In this document: one piece after another, positions 42,275 through 54,450 of the stretch
Layout: each line of letters begins with the position of its first letter
Numbering within the stretch: position 1 is the first letter of the stretch
Source of the DNA: Sceloporus undulatus
Lineage: Eukaryota; Chordata; Lepidosauria; Squamata; Phrynosomatidae
Assembly: GCF_019175285.1 (NCBI RefSeq)
Contig: NC_056527.1
Coordinates: forward strand, 122,293,520-122,357,519
Length of the DNA stretch: 64,000 nucleotides
Reading direction: 5' to 3'
The notes under the pieces: model-generated
What the model was told of the DNA's origin: nothing
Database searches by the model: none
Seen by the model: the letters and a program-made list of their open reading frames with translations, nothing else
Translations under genes and position numbers: made by a program

Positions 42275-42450
42275 ATGTAGTGGTTGAATGCTGGAGCAGA
42301 CATCTAGGAAACCAAGGTTCAAATCTCTACTCAGCAATGGAAATCCTCTAATGTGACTTTGGGCAAGTCACACTGTCTTAGAGGAAGACAATGGCAACCC
42401 TATTAAATGCCACCAAGAAAATCCTAGGAGAAAGTTGTCCTAAGTCTGCA
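42275..42450 (+). repeat. tRNA-derived SINE, first of a tandem pair
   Basis: Head (tagtggttgaatgctgg, gttcaaatctctactcagc), central ggcaagtcacactgtct and ccaagaaaatcc segments are present. Confidence 0.7.
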
Positions 42451-42454
42451 AGCC

Positions 42455-42640
42455 ATGATGGTTTGGTGGTTAGGGGCATGATCCCTTGGAGACCAGGGTT
42501 TGAATCAACGCTTAGCTATGGAAACCCACCTTGGGCAAGCCAAGCTCTCTTAGCCCAAGAGGAAGGCAATGGCTAATCTCCTCTGCATCAAATTAGCCAA
42601 GAAAACCCTACGAACAATGATGACAATAACAATAATAAGC
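42455..42640 (+). repeat. tRNA-derived SINE, second of a tandem pair
   Basis: Second copy in the same orientation a few bases after the first, with its own tRNA-like head (tggtggttaggggcatg, gggtttgaatcaacg), central block and a short ataacaataataa tail. Confidence 0.7.
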
Positions 42641-44080
42641 CTTATTGCATTTACAGACCTTCTTACCTCTTCTGTTGAATGCAGAACTAGACTTGTGTCT
42701 TAAACTCCTGCCCTGATGGCAACAATGTGCAATATGTTTAATGGAGAGCATTGATCCACAGCAAAGGGAGTATATAATGTATAACTTAGATGCCTGGGAA
42801 CAGAACCACAGCCGGGGTTTGACCCTTAACTCTCCTGCCGTTGTCTCTCGGTGATAGTTTGGGTCGGCGGTAAGATTGCTGGACCATCGATTTGGTCTGG
42901 CCGGGTTCATTGATCCAAGCTGGCCGTGCTGCTTTGGAAACAGTATTTATCACTCGGATGAGACCAACCACAGGCAGCAAAGAGGAACGAAAATAAAATT
43001 AATCCAGCGTGACTCATTCTATCAAAGGGAGAAAACACACCCGTTTCCCTCAATTAAAGAAGATAAAAAGGCTTTTACACGCTAGGTCAGCCAATTCTTT
43101 CTGTATCAGTATCTGGAAGATGACATCCCTCCAGCTAATTCATTTCAACAGTATCTGGATATTTGGCTCATAGATGAGGACGAAAATGAAGTTATCCTCC
43201 ATCTCTTCTTGTTCCAAATACATTAGCTTTATTCATTGCAGCGCAGTTGAATTTTCCTCATTGGCTAAACCCCAATAGGTAACTTATCCTTATTACAGAG
43301 CTTGGAACTAACAAGTGAAACATAAAGTTACCTTTAAGACATGACTTTGCCAGGTTGAGGGGTGGCAAGGGCCTTTTGCAAGCAGCAGAGTAACTGGCCA
43401 TGTAGTTACTTTTTTCATGTCGCCAGTAAAATTTACTCATTTAGGCTTTCTAGGAGGCTGCACAAGGGTTGTGAGAGCAGTGTAACAACTGTACAATGGA
43501 TGGGCACAAGGAATTGCCAACCACTGTGACATTTGTTGCACAACAGCCCAATTCAGTACAACTCCATCTTGGTGCCAGCGATGTGTGTACCCAGGTTGTG
43601 TGTATCCAGGCTTTGAACAACCCTGGTCCAGCCATCCTTTGCATCAATGTATACCAGTGCGTAAACCGACAAACAAGGCCTGTTGTGTGAGACGGGACAG
43701 AAGCATCAGCCTCCTGAATGGCACAGGGCCAGTGGCCTCAAAAGAACTTCCTCCCATTCTCTGCATCAGAGAGGAAACCCAGCAGGTAAAGGATGCAGCT
43801 TGGCCGGGAAATGCCTTGCCAGCTGTTGGGATTCCGGCTGGGGCCCAGTGTTTCCAGAAACTCTGCTGAGATCCAGGAGGAAGTGTCAGGTGCAAGCAGG
43901 ACGCAGACCAGAAACCACAACAGGACCTTGTTTTCTGTTTTGTTTTGTTTTTCTTCCCCAAGGGAGAAAATGAAATGCACTGGAAGCAGACTCAGCTGGT
44001 TTGGGGAAAGAGCTGAATACAGACTTGGCTCTTGAAGCCCAAGCAAGATCCAGGTATTGCTCCATCAGAGTTGCAGCTTT

Positions 44081-44414
44081 GGACGCTATCAGACAAGGGC
44101 AATTGGAAGTATAATGCAATGGCAATCCGAACGCAATCATGCGGTTTCACGTTATTGCATGATAGACTACCACACGCAAATTTGGGCAATGGGAAGTCAA
44201 TCCAAATGCAATCATGGGGTTTCACATTATTGTGTGAGAGGTGATCACATGCAATTTTGGGCAATGGCAAGCTATTTTCGGGCAAAAGGAAGTCAGTTGG
44301 AACATAATTTGAATTCACGTAAATTCGCTGAACTAGCGAATTCACGTAAATGTGTTCTGGTCCCACTTTCTTTTCATTTGAAATTAAGAGAAATTCCTCC
44401 CGTCTGATAAACTC
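44081..44414. mobile_element. DNA element, family 4, with internal tandem units
   Basis: Ends ggacgctatcagac and gtctgataaactcc are inverse with mismatches. Inside, a unit with gggcaat..caatcatg(c/g)ggtttcac(a/g)ttatt occurs in tandem, and gaattcacgtaaat is duplicated around a short hairpin. Confidence 0.55.
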
Positions 44415-44419
44415 CTTTG

Positions 44420-44610
44420 GCTTCTCAGGTCCTGCAGCCTCAGAGGCAAGCATGTGTCCTCCATGACTGAGTCCATCCACCAAACATGCGCTCTTCCTCT
44501 CTTTCTGCTGCCTTCCACCTTTCCTAGCATCCTTGTCTTCTCCGATGATTCATTCTTTCCTCATGATGTGGCCAAAGTACGACAGCCTCAGTCTAGTCAT
44601 CTCAGGCTTG
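44420..44610 (-). repeat. Bov-B (RTE) LINE fragment
   Basis: Minus-strand translation near 44600-44500 reads TRLRLSYFGHIMRKES, the Bov-B ORF2 C-terminal signature, followed by degraded VDGLSHGGHM-type sequence. A short non-functional piece. Confidence 0.6.
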
Positions 44611-45469
44611 ATCTGATCTGGAAACCACCTTGCATATAAAGAATTTCAAAATGCATAAAAATATAAACAGTTGTGCAGTAATGAAGCAAAGGCATCCCCA
44701 GAGCATAAATATGGAGAATATGAATTTGAATGCATGCTACTTAGTCCAGCTCGAAAGGGAGGATGTTTTGGAATGCCTCCTGGGCTGAAGGCTTGGGACG
44801 GAGGGCGCATCCTGGAAAAGGAGGACAGCCCCTTCGGTCTCCCACCCAAGTCCTAACCAGGGCTGACCCAGCTGAGCTTCCTAAAAAAAATTAAGCAAGA
44901 AACCGCTTTCCAGCCTTGCAACACATTTAAACCCATTAAACTCTTTTAAAATCTTGCAGGCTCGGTTTTATCAGGGGATGAGGGGGGTTGGTTTTAGATT
45001 ATTATTTTTAACTTTGCATGTATACACACACAGACACACTTTCCATTGTACGATTTGAATTGTCATTTCAATGCATTTTATATGTGCTGTTAGCCGACTT
45101 GGGTGAAAGGCAGGAATGACATAAAACCAACACAGCAGCTGCCTCTAGAGATCCACCTCTGCATGGGATCATTTTGGTTTGGTTTTGCAGGGGATGGGAT
45201 CCACTTTGGCTGTGTGCCAAGGGCTGGGATCCTTTGCAGGGCTTAGCTCTGCTTTGGAGAGACCCCCCCCCCAAAAAAAAGACCCCAATGCAGCAGCATC
45301 CCTGGTCTCCCCTTCTTTTCCCAAGTCCTCACGTTGCATTTCCCAATGGAGGAGAGTGAGACCCACGTGGAGGATGCACCCTCTTGGTTTTCCCTTCTCC
45401 TCCCATAAAGATCTCAGGATCCTTCTTAAGGATCCTCTGAGCAAGCCCCCCCCCCCCCCCTTTCCCCCC

Positions 45470-45697
45470 CTTTGGAGAAGAGGGATAGTAAGAGGAGGAG
45501 GAGAAAGAGGAGGCAAAGGAGGAGGAGGGAGAGGCATTCACGTGTAGCAGGAGGGTGTGCAGCATCAGCATCAGCATCAGCAGCATCCTCCAGACAGACA
45601 GATCCATCAGAGAGAAGAAGCAGCAGCAGCAGCAGCAGCAGCAATATCAGAGAGAGGTTGCCCAGCAAAAACGCCATGCACTAGTGCAGCATCTTAG
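45470..45697 (+). other. NPY4R: Candidate noncoding 5' exon of the NPY receptor gene
   Basis: A strong donor (ttag|gtaagt) follows 45697. The coding exon 2.2 kb downstream opens with an acceptor (tttgcttgcag|ccgg, exon from 47869). Y-family receptor genes commonly have a noncoding exon upstream of a single coding exon. The candidate contains GGA/AGG-rich DNA, imperfect CAT/CAG triplets and an uninterrupted (CAG)n at about 45621-45642. The 5' limit is arbitrary. Confidence 0.45.
45618..45643 (+). repeat. NPY4R: (CAG)n in the candidate NPY4R 5' exon
   Basis: Seven to eight uninterrupted CAG triplets, about 55 bases before the candidate exon's donor. Confidence 0.85.
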
Positions 45698-46229
45698 GTA
45701 AGTCTCTGCATGTCTGTGTGGTTGTGGTTATGGTTATGGGGGCTTTCTATCCTCCAATCTGGGGAATCAAAATTGCAAGGCTTTTTAAAAAATTATTATT
45801 TTAAAGTTATATCTCCAAAATCCTGGCTTATAGCCACTTTGAGGAGACCAACTGGCCATGGAAAAAAGCAACAGCCAGGTTGGGACTGCAAACCCTGACA
45901 CAGTTGTCTCCTGGCTGTCTGCCTGCAGAGTTGAAAGGGAAAATAAAATAGGGCTTTTGAAAAGAAATATGAGCAAACAGATTTTCAAATGTATGAGTAT
46001 TTTGCAACTCTGTGTGCTCCCAGGTGGGCTATTTTTAAAAGCAGTTGTTTTCACTTTCATATCTGTCCGCATGTTTGCAGTCCCAACCTGGCTCCCAATT
46101 CATGGGTGATTGCAAATATATGTGTGGGAGATGTATTTGCAACTCTGTATGAGATATGTTTTTAAAAGCAATTGTTTCCAGTTTCGACCCTACATGCATA
46201 CAGTCAGGAGACAATTGTATCAGGGTTGC

Positions 46230-46232
46230 AGG

Positions 46233-46289
<57 letters not shown>

Positions 46290-46290
46290 T
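46230..46290 (+). repeat. (ATA)n microsatellite in NPY4R intron 1
   Basis: About twenty AAT units, next to a LINE-tail-like piece. Confidence 0.9.
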
Positions 46291-47634
46291 TATAGTCTGC
46301 CTCTCCCAGAATACATTGGTAACAATATAAAACATACATAAATAAAAATTACACGATCCCCTTATCCCCCCCATTATAAACTAAACAACAACATTATAAA
46401 ATACAATTAAATGAATAAAATAGACCTAATTAAAACAAGGGATCATGGGGCAGACAAGGGCAGGGTTTGCAGTCCCGATCTTGGCTGGAGCAAAGAATCT
46501 TCCACCTGGCAAAGCAAAGGCAAAAAATGGGCACGGTTTCCTTTGGAAAAATCCTTGGCCGTGCCACCTTCTTTGTGGTCTATCCAGAAGCAGTCACATT
46601 AGTTATGTAAGAATTGCAAGATGGGACTTGCTTCTGGAGTTGCCGGGTATCTAGCTTCTGCCATCTGCATGGCATGGCCTGGTTGAGTCTCCCAAAAGTG
46701 GGTCAGAGAGAGGAGATGCCTCTCCCTATCCTTGCACTTCATAACAAAAATAGCCAGGAGGCTGGGTCTTATCTTCCTTGAGAAGAGAGGCAGACAGAAT
46801 TGCCTACTTGTTGGTGGCATTCCCCAGTTTGGGCAGCGATTGGCAGAAGGCAGGGTAAGGTTTGGGGATGGGGAGAGGAAGGCGGGCATCTCCTTCCCAG
46901 TTGGTGGCATCTCTAAAAGCTAGCCTGCAACCTCAGAGGGTTTCCATGGCAGGCGGGGAAGAAAAAAAGCCAAGAGATAAGTATCAGTCACTCCCTGCAA
47001 TGTGATGCAGATTTTATGGAAAGGATGGTGGTGCCCTTCCTTTTTGGCTGCTTTTTTCCCTGAAAGGGGTGTGTGGGTTGCTTTGTGGGAGAGATGGCAC
47101 ACGCACACCGCTTCCAAATCATCAAGGGCTTATTAAAAACTAAAAATAAAAAAGCAAGAGGTTTGTGAAGTAGTTATGATGCAGTCGTGGGAGAAATGTC
47201 CAAAACACACGACAGTCCCATAAATTGTTGAACAGGTAGAAAGACAAGCATAGCTCTCTCTGATCCAAAGTATACCACAGAAATAGTCCAGTTTGAGACC
47301 ACTTTAACTGCCCTGGCTCAATGCTAGGGGAATCCTAAGACAGGGTCATAGAAGCTTAAGATGAAAAAATACCTGCAAGAAACCAAATGGTCCCAGGACA
47401 TTGTGGCAATAGCAGCAGCATCATTCATGATGTAAAACAGAGCCTTGGAAATGTTCCCTTTTTTTGGGTTGCAAAACACTCAGATTCTGGGAGCTGCAAT
47501 CCAAAAAAAAAGAACACCTCCAAGTTGTGGTTTGATGAGATGGATATAGCCACTTGTTGAAGCTGCATATGGTAAGTACCACAATATCCATGTATTGAAT
47601 AAATACATCCATCCTTTGTACTATCCTAAAAACA

Positions 47635-47775
47635 GCAGACAGGCCAAGTTAGTCACTGGATAAGGGACCATCATGGGATGCCAGCCATTTCAAGATAGGA
47701 ATACCTCACAGATCCATGGTTACAAGTCAGAGTAGACAGCACTGAACTAGGTGACCAAGTTGCGACTCTAAAGAC
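47635..47775 (+). repeat. 5S-derived SINE, degraded copy
   Basis: Shares with the 38.2-kb copy the gttagtcactggataaggga core and the downstream ggttacaagtcagagtagac tail. Confidence 0.45.
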
Positions 47776-47920
47776 AGCTTGCAAGCTTACTGTTCACTAG
47801 GTCTCTTCTTCCTTGGTGCAGGATAATTCCCGAGTGAATTCCTGAGCTGCTCCTGCCTTTGCTTGCAGCCGGAGGGAGCCATCCTTCCATTGCCGAAGAA
47901 GCTGGGAGGAGGATAGTGCC

Positions 47921-49027
47921 ATGGACCAGCTGATGAGCCTCCTCTACCGGAACTTCTCAGAGCAGCTGAGCCTCTTGGAGGAAACGGAGATGCCTTGCAG
48001 CGACTCCGTGGGCAACGACACCTTCCTGATTGTGGCTTACAGCACAGTCATTGCCGTGGGGCTGATTGGCAACCTCTGTTTGGTTTGTGTCATCGTCCAG
48101 CAGAAGGAGATGAGGAACGTCACCAACATCTTCATTGCCAACCTCTCCTGCTCCGACCTCCTTGTGTCCATTGTCTGCATGCCTGTCACCGTCATTTACA
48201 CCTTGATGGACCGCTGGATTTTGGGGGAAGTGCTCTGCAAAGCCAGCCCCTTCTTCCAGTGTGTTTCCGTCACCGTGTCTGTCCTCTCCTTGGTCTGGAT
48301 TGCCCTGGAGAGGCACCAACTCATCATCAACCCGACGGGATGGAAGCCAGCAGCCAACCATGCTTACTTGGCGGTAGCCCTGACCTGGGTGATTGCTTGC
48401 TTCATTTCCCTGCCTTTCCTCTCCTTCACCATCCTGACCGATGAGCCCTTCCAAAACCTAAGCCTTCCCTTTGACCCCTTTGCCAACCACCTGGCCTGCA
48501 TCGAGCACTGGCCGTCGGACCACCATCGCCTGGCCTACACCACCTTCCTCTTGCTTTTCCAGTATTGCCTGCCTTTGCTCCTCATCATGGCCTGCTATTT
48601 CCGCATCTTCCTGCGCCTCCAGCGCCGCAAAGACATGGTGGAGCGGACCAAAGACGGCTCCCGGGCCACCAGCCATAGGAAGGTCAACCTCATGTTGGCA
48701 TGCATTGTTGTGGCTTTCGCCGCCTGCTGGTTCCCCCTCACGGTCTTCAATGCTCTTTACGACTGGGACCATGAGAAGATCTCCGTGTGCTACCACAACT
48801 TCATCTTCTCCCTCTGCCACCTGGTAGCCATGGCCTCCACCTGCATCAACCCCATCATCTACGGTTTCCTCAACAGCAACTTCCAGAAGGAGGTCAAGGC
48901 CTTGCTCTACCGCTGCAGCTGCAGCAGCGAGAAGGACAAATACGAGAGCTTTCCTCTTTCCACCGTCAGCACCGAGATCTCCAAGGCCTCGCTCCGCAGC
49001 GGGGCTGGCACCACGGCCCACGCCTGA
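47921..49027 (+). CDS. NPY4R: Neuropeptide Y / pancreatic polypeptide receptor, probably type 4
   Basis: Gi-coupled class A GPCR for PP/NPY peptides at the plasma membrane. One coding exon, 368 residues. N-glycosylation sites are N11 (NFS), N32 (NDT) and N179 (NLS). Seven membrane segments begin near residue 34. D79 is the TM2 aspartate, C106 and C193 the likely disulfide, ERH (130-132) the Y1-subfamily form of DRY, CWFP (269-272) and NPIIY (310-314) the TM6 and TM7 motifs; C332 and C334 are possible palmitoylation sites. Assignment to Y4 rests on [40 protein letters not shown] and the tail [15 protein letters not shown]. Some stretches ([24 protein letters not shown]) read like Y1, so Y6 or another Y1-subfamily member is not fully excluded. 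The first ATG of the exon is used. Confidence 0.85.
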   Translation: MDQLMSLLYRNFSEQLSLLEETEMPCSDSVGNDTFLIVAYSTVIAVGLIGNLCLVCVIVQQKEMRNVTNIFIANLSCSDLLVSIVCMPVTVIYTLMDRWILGEVLCKASPFFQCVSVTVSVLSLVWIALERHQLIINPTGWKPAANHAYLAVALTWVIACFISLPFLSFTILTDEPFQNLSLPFDPFANHLACIEHWPSDHHRLAYTTFLLLFQYCLPLLLIMACYFRIFLRLQRRKDMVERTKDGSRATSHRKVNLMLACIVVAFAACWFPLTVFNALYDWDHEKISVCYHNFIFSLCHLVAMASTCINPIIYGFLNSNFQKEVKALLYRCSCSSEKDKYESFPLSTVSTEISKASLRSGAGTTAHA

Positions 49028-49961
49028 CTTTCGGGGTCCCATGGGGCACCTTCCAACATCTGACAGCCCCTTCCCTTGGCTGCACTGAGGGAGACAGGGA
49101 GTATTTCTCACTACTCTTGGTCTGTTCCTCATTCCTCTGGTAATTCTGCTTCCCATTTCATACCAAACTTGCATCAGGGATCATCTGAAATGGCTTGGGT
49201 GCCCAACTTCAATGTATGAACTGAGGTGGAGAAGTGGGAGGGAATGGCCCACAGGACTGGAGAGCCATGTGTGGTGTGTCTGAAACCTGGTTTGGCTATC
49301 ATTTTTTTCCCTATTGTCCTCCAGCCCAAATGTTTAGCCCACCTCAACCATACAGAGCTTTGAAAGCTTCCTGGAGAATTTGGTTCACATTTCTCCTGTG
49401 TCCCACCATGAAATGAATGAGGATTGCAAGATCTGTGAAAGCAACTCAGCAATTTAGGGCTTGGTTAGTCTCCAGAGAAGATTCAAATGGTCCTATTCTC
49501 AAAGCTTCTCTGGGGTTTTGGGTTTTTTAAGTCAGTGGTTTTCAGTCCCTTTGGGGGTAACTGAGAAAGCGATCGGCACAAATGATGCCTCCGAGAGCAG
49601 ATGAATCAATACAAAAGATACCTTGATACAGTTTTAAACTCCTGCTGTTGGCATTTCCTTGGTCACTTTGCTGCCCCTTTTTTTGGATGTCTCAACTGTA
49701 TTTCTAAATGCACCATTGGATTTTTAAGTTCTAGCAATGCTAGCAGTTTGAGGACTGAAGGAAAATTTCTCAGAGGCAGCAAATTCTTATTTGGAGGGAC
49801 AAAGCCTCCATTTTGCCACTTCCCTGTCAGTGCCATGAAATCCCAAAGGCATCCCTCCTGGGCATGGCAGCCTGGGCCAGCATGGCTAGTGGTGAGACAC
49901 GACGGGATTTGTAGCCTAAAACATGGCTTGGGCATTAGGCTGGGAAAGAGTGGATGTAACC

Positions 49962-50165
49962 ATAGTTTTTTGTGGTTTTTTTGGGCAATGTGGCCATGTT
50001 TATTGCTGACATTTCGGCAGCAATCTTCAGGGAATGCATTCTCTGAAGATGCCAGCCACAGATGCTGGTGAAACATCAGGAATAAACTCTTCCAGAACAC
50101 AACCATATAGCCCAAAAAACCCACAAAAACTATGGATGCCGGCCATGAAAGCCTTCGGCTTCACA
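49962..50165. mobile_element. Foldback DNA element, family 5
   Basis: Left arm (tttgtggtttttttgggc, aatgtggccatg) is the inverse of the right arm (tatagcccaaaaaacccaca). The centre pairs at ttcagggaatgcattctctg. Confidence 0.6.
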
Positions 50166-50271
50166 GTGAATCAAACCATTTTTTAAACAATCATTTCCCC
50201 TTCTTTGAAATGAAAGTAAAACCAAGCATTTCAGTGTAATCCTAAATGTATGCATTTACTATTAAGTACAC

Positions 50272-50500
50272 AGTGAGAGGCCAGCATGATATTGGGGTTA
50301 GACTGTTGGACTAGGAGACCAAGATGAGTATTTAAATCCCTGCAGAGCCATGGAAACCCACTGAGTGAGAAGCCACACTCTCTCAGCCTCGAGGGAAGGC
50401 AATGGCAAACCTCATCTGAATATATCTTGCCAAGAAACCTTACAAGAGGGTCGTTGTAAGTCAAAGTCAACTTGAAGGCACATAGCGATAAGCACAGATA
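50272..50500 (+). repeat. tRNA-derived SINE, full length
   Basis: The best-preserved copy in the window. It runs from a head (ggggttagactgttggac) through gccacactctctcagcctcg to a Bov-B-like 3' end (gtaagtcaaagtcaacttga, then aggcaca). Confidence 0.8.
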
Positions 50501-50739
50501 GACACATAAGTACACAATTGGCTGCCATATCTAAATGCTGCACTGCTCTGGAAGAGAGCTTTCTGGTGAAATTGTGATCTAATGATGCTATTCCTGCAGA
50601 GTTTTACACGATCCAGACCCTGCAGCAATAATACAAACCTCGAGGGATATAAGTCTGCATAAATAAGATCTTAGTTAAGGGATGGCATGAGCTCCATCAT
50701 TATTATACCCATATTCTGTAAAAAGCAGACATGCAACAA

Positions 50740-51000
50740 TACTGTACAATTATAGCAGTGAGATACAATTTTTAAGCGGCCCTGGTTCCATTTTATAGTA
50801 TCCTCAGACTTGCAGTATGCTTGAGGTCTTTAAAAATTCTCTCTAATAGAGAGCTCTAGTATTGCTGCAGTTTACAGGACCAGAATACAGCTTCTTAGCC
50901 AACAATTCCACATCCTTCATCAAACTACAAATCCCAGAATTTCATAGGGTAGAACTGCGGAGGATAAAGCGGCATCAAACTGCTATAAACTGTGCATTTA
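50740..51000. mobile_element. Foldback DNA element, family 3
   Basis: Both arms can be traced: an outer ataattatagcag-like end opposite actgctataaact, and the core caaactacaaatcccagaat on the right. Confidence 0.6.
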
Positions 51001-51979
51001 CATCTTCAATCTACTTGTCTCCTCAAACCTGGTGCCCATATCTACCAGAAATGGGAGACTCTGACACTAGATAGGCTTTTTTTCATGCATGGAAGTGTGC
51101 AGATCCTAAAGAACATTTGTGCGGTTCTGGATTCAAGTGATGCAAGAGTTATTTAATGTTAACTGGTTTTTTTAAAAATTGGCTAGTAACAATAGGGGAA
51201 ATAAACAGTCCAAGTGCCCCTTGAACTCCTAAGTGACCAAACCAAAGCTGTTTCTTCTCCTTCAACCAAGAATAATCCCTTCTACTGTCTAAGAGCATCC
51301 CTTTTTAGCAAGTGAAAGAAGTCGTTTTGGAAAATTGGGACTTCCAGGCCTTATAAAATTATGATAAAAGCAGTGATGCTAGAAGATAACCAGTGCATTA
51401 AATATTGTGTTTGTTTTAATCCTGTTATGAGGTTCTTTTTAAATGTCCTTTATTCCACACAAATTTATGTTGAGGTTCATAATGTCTCTTGCCTTCTCCG
51501 CTAGTCTTGCCAAATTCCAATTTCTCGGGATCTTCCTCTCATTGTTTGTAGGTCAGTCGCATTTGACTTCATAAATACAGTCCTGAGGACAAAAGTGTGC
51601 ATGCAAACACACAAAGAAATATATATATAGATGGTGTGGCATGTGTGCGAAGCCTGCTTTGCCCCGTGACACAAACACACACACAGACACACACTTCCCA
51701 CAGACCTGCCTTGCATGGAAATAGAAAAAGGTTAACAGATTTCTCCGTTTGTTTCTGCTCTTCCACTTCCCATGAAAACTAACCCATTTACTGTGAATGA
51801 AGGATTTGGGAGCTTGAAAGTTATTTATATCATCTTTTTGCATCACAAAACTAAAAACCATCCAAAGACATTATTCTTAGAGGCTCGAATCAGACTAGAT
51901 AAACACAAAAGTCAGATAGGTTACGGATACGTTGCATTGCTCCACAAAACCATCCAATACTAATAATAATAATGTGCGT

Positions 51980-52100
51980 TATCGACAGGTCACTTGGGAA
52001 GGAAGAGTTTGCCCATGCAGATCCAATACAATTGAAGACCTAACCCATTTATTTACTTGCGTGCCCAATTTATAAAGAAATAAGAGGTGTTTTATTCAAA
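51980..52100 (+). repeat. Possible LINE ORF2 C-terminal remnant
   Basis: One frame reads CPCRSNTIEDLTHLFTCVPN, the Cys/His pattern seen at the C-terminus of several LINE ORF2 proteins. It follows a (TAA)n run and is short. Confidence 0.35.
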
Positions 52101-52104
52101 GAGG

Positions 52105-52205
52105 TTGTTGTTGTGTGCCTTCAAGTGTTCCTACGATGGACATATAACAGGGTTTTCTTGGCAAAGAAGGGGGTTGCTTTTGCCTTCCTCTGAGAGCCTT
52201 TCTCC
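52105..52205 (-). repeat. tRNA-derived SINE, 3' half
   Basis: Minus-strand tail and central block (gttgtgtgccttcaagtg, gggttttcttggcaaag). Confidence 0.65.
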
Positions 52206-54330
52206 CCAAGATTTTGTGTTCCCAACTGGATGCAAATGGCAAATAGACGTATAGTTCGTAAGGGTAACTACAATTCCTCCTTGCTGCTCCATTTAAAGAG
52301 CAGATCACACAAGCGACGGAACGGCTGGCTGTCAGCCTGTCATATCTTTCCGACGATCGAAATAGCGCAGATGGCATATTAGCTGTCTTTGTTTGCTTTG
52401 GAGCTTGGCACATACCAAAATATCACCCGTTTCAGCAAAAAGCGCCTCTCAGGAAGCCAGGGAGATCTGACACCCGGCGATTGCAAAGTTTAGAACAAGG
52501 TGAATCACTTCATTCTGGGGAGGAAGCCAATGAAGTCATTCCAAAGAAAGGCTCGTTCCAAAGTAAGGACCAACTGGCTGGGGATTCTGGGAACTGAAGT
52601 CATGGTCCTCTGGAGAAACTGGTGGCCTAACAAGGCTCTCTAGAGCATCCTTTCCCACTCCAAGGTATTCTCCATAGTATTGTTGGACTATAGCTTCCAT
52701 CATCTGTTGCCAACATGGCATGGGCAGGGATGATGGGGAGTAGAGTCCAGCAATATCTGTGGATCTAAGGTTGGGGCAATCAGCAGCACTGATTTAAGGA
52801 CCAAACTAGGAATGAAGAGTAATGTGCATTCCCAGCAATAAACCCCCGTAAACCCATTTTCCCTCCCGCTGTGGCATTTCCACAGAGATATTGCACCTCA
52901 GCAATCAGACTTATACATTAAGCCTCTATTTTTCTGTGGCCAATCGCAACATGAAACATGCTCCTGCAAAATACAGAAAGGAGAGCAATCGGTGCTGTGA
53001 TAAACAGACGACTTTCACCGTTTGTAGGAGCATCTCTTTAGAAAACATGTCCAAAGTATCACCAATGGTTTCTTCAACTTTTTTAGCTTTAAGGGTTAAA
53101 TCACTGGCCATTTATTTTAAAGAGGTTTTATCAGTATTCGACATGTTCTGCGAATCGTTCTCAGACATCTTTCTTTCACGAAACAGCTGCTTATTTGGTT
53201 GAGGTTGTTCTTTCTGCCATGTTTTCCTTTACTGCTATATATATATATATATATATATACATATATTTAACCAGGACGTCTTTCCATTTGGTTTTGGGCT
53301 TTAAAACAAATTGTTTTAATGGAGGACTTTGTGGTCTTTGGACTTTAGCTCTGGCCAGAAAACCCAGAACGGGGGAAGAAAATGTATTTTTGTACCAAAT
53401 ATGCTACTACTGAGTTTTAAAAAACAAAATAATACGTGGACCTCAAACTAAAGGAAAGGTAGTTTAAGGAATGTAATAAAGAAAAACATTGCCCAGGGCA
53501 GGGATGGGACATATTCAGACTCCTGGTTGTTGTTGGACGCCAACGCCTATCATCCCCAGAGAGATGCCCCAAGATCAGGGATGCTGGGGTTGTCATCCAT
53601 TAATATCCAAAAGGCCATAGATTCCCTCCCAGCCTCGTTTTAGATAAAGGTTTTATCGTTGGGAGATTATCGGCTATGGATTATCTGCTATCCCGCACCC
53701 GATCAGTTTTTGATCCATCTCTAAACCGGCTATCATTGCCCTGGCAAAAAAAATGCTGCAATGTTTGGGATACCAAAATGATATCAGGGATTTTTGCATC
53801 CCAGCGACTTCTGTTGTTTCTTTTTGTGGACATTACTAAGAGAGTTGTAATACTTATAAGCGTAAAGCCGACATTTCTGGAACCTTTGTCTATATGCTAA
53901 CGGTGTGCTTCCAATCTTTCAGCATCAGCCGAATGTATCCAAACGCCTAACCTTTTTCGTAGAGCGATGTCTGGCTGTTGGCTCCTAAATCCAGGGCCAA
54001 GGAAACCTTCTGGCAAAATGTGTTTTTAACCTGTTTTTAAACATGTACGTTACTTAACTGCATAGGCATGGGTCTCTTTGGTCGGGAGAACAAAAAGTCT
54101 GTTTTACTACCGCTTCCTTTTCAAACAGTTGGTACTCTTTGCATGCGAAGTGCAAAAGGTGTGCTTTTCCAACCACTTTGCCCATGTTCAGATATCCTTG
54201 GCTTCCAATCAATCTGGGCATCAGAAATGGCCTGAGATACGACATATCTATAGGAGATCCCAGCTTCGGACTTTAACAATGACCGCAGAAAATAGTCGGG
54301 TTAAACACGAAGAGCCTTTGGCAAAGATGC

Positions 54331-54450
54331 TGAACCTTTGGCCTTCCAGATGTTTGGGATTTCTGCTCCTAGAAATGTGTGGCCAAGAGTAAAGAAACTT
54401 GGGAGCTGGGTCCAACAACATCTGGAGGAGCAAAAGCAGCAAAAGGTTCA
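54331..54450. mobile_element. hAT-like foldback MITE, diverged
   Basis: Outer arms tgaacctttggccttccaga and the rightward aaaaggttca are inverse; inner arms around tgggatttctgctcc are weaker. Confidence 0.5.

Larger units (their letters stand above)
37000..45400. other. Intergenic stretch between the MARCHF5-like gene and NPY4R
   Basis: No exon recognised. The stretch holds SINEs, foldback elements, a Bov-B fragment, a LINE-tail-like piece at 40.0 kb and an unclassified acidic reading frame at 40.55 kb, all listed separately. The remaining DNA shows nothing I can name. Confidence 0.5.

Noticed and set aside
48458-49174. 238-residue and 165-residue frames opposite NPY4R
   Set aside because: Antisense shadows of a GC-rich coding exon; the receptor frame carries the conserved motifs.
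52926-53220. Minus-strand piece resembling a coiled-coil LINE ORF1 start (MSENDSQNMS, KAKKVEETIGDTLD)
   Set aside because: Too short and frame-broken to assign; no neighbouring LINE sequence.
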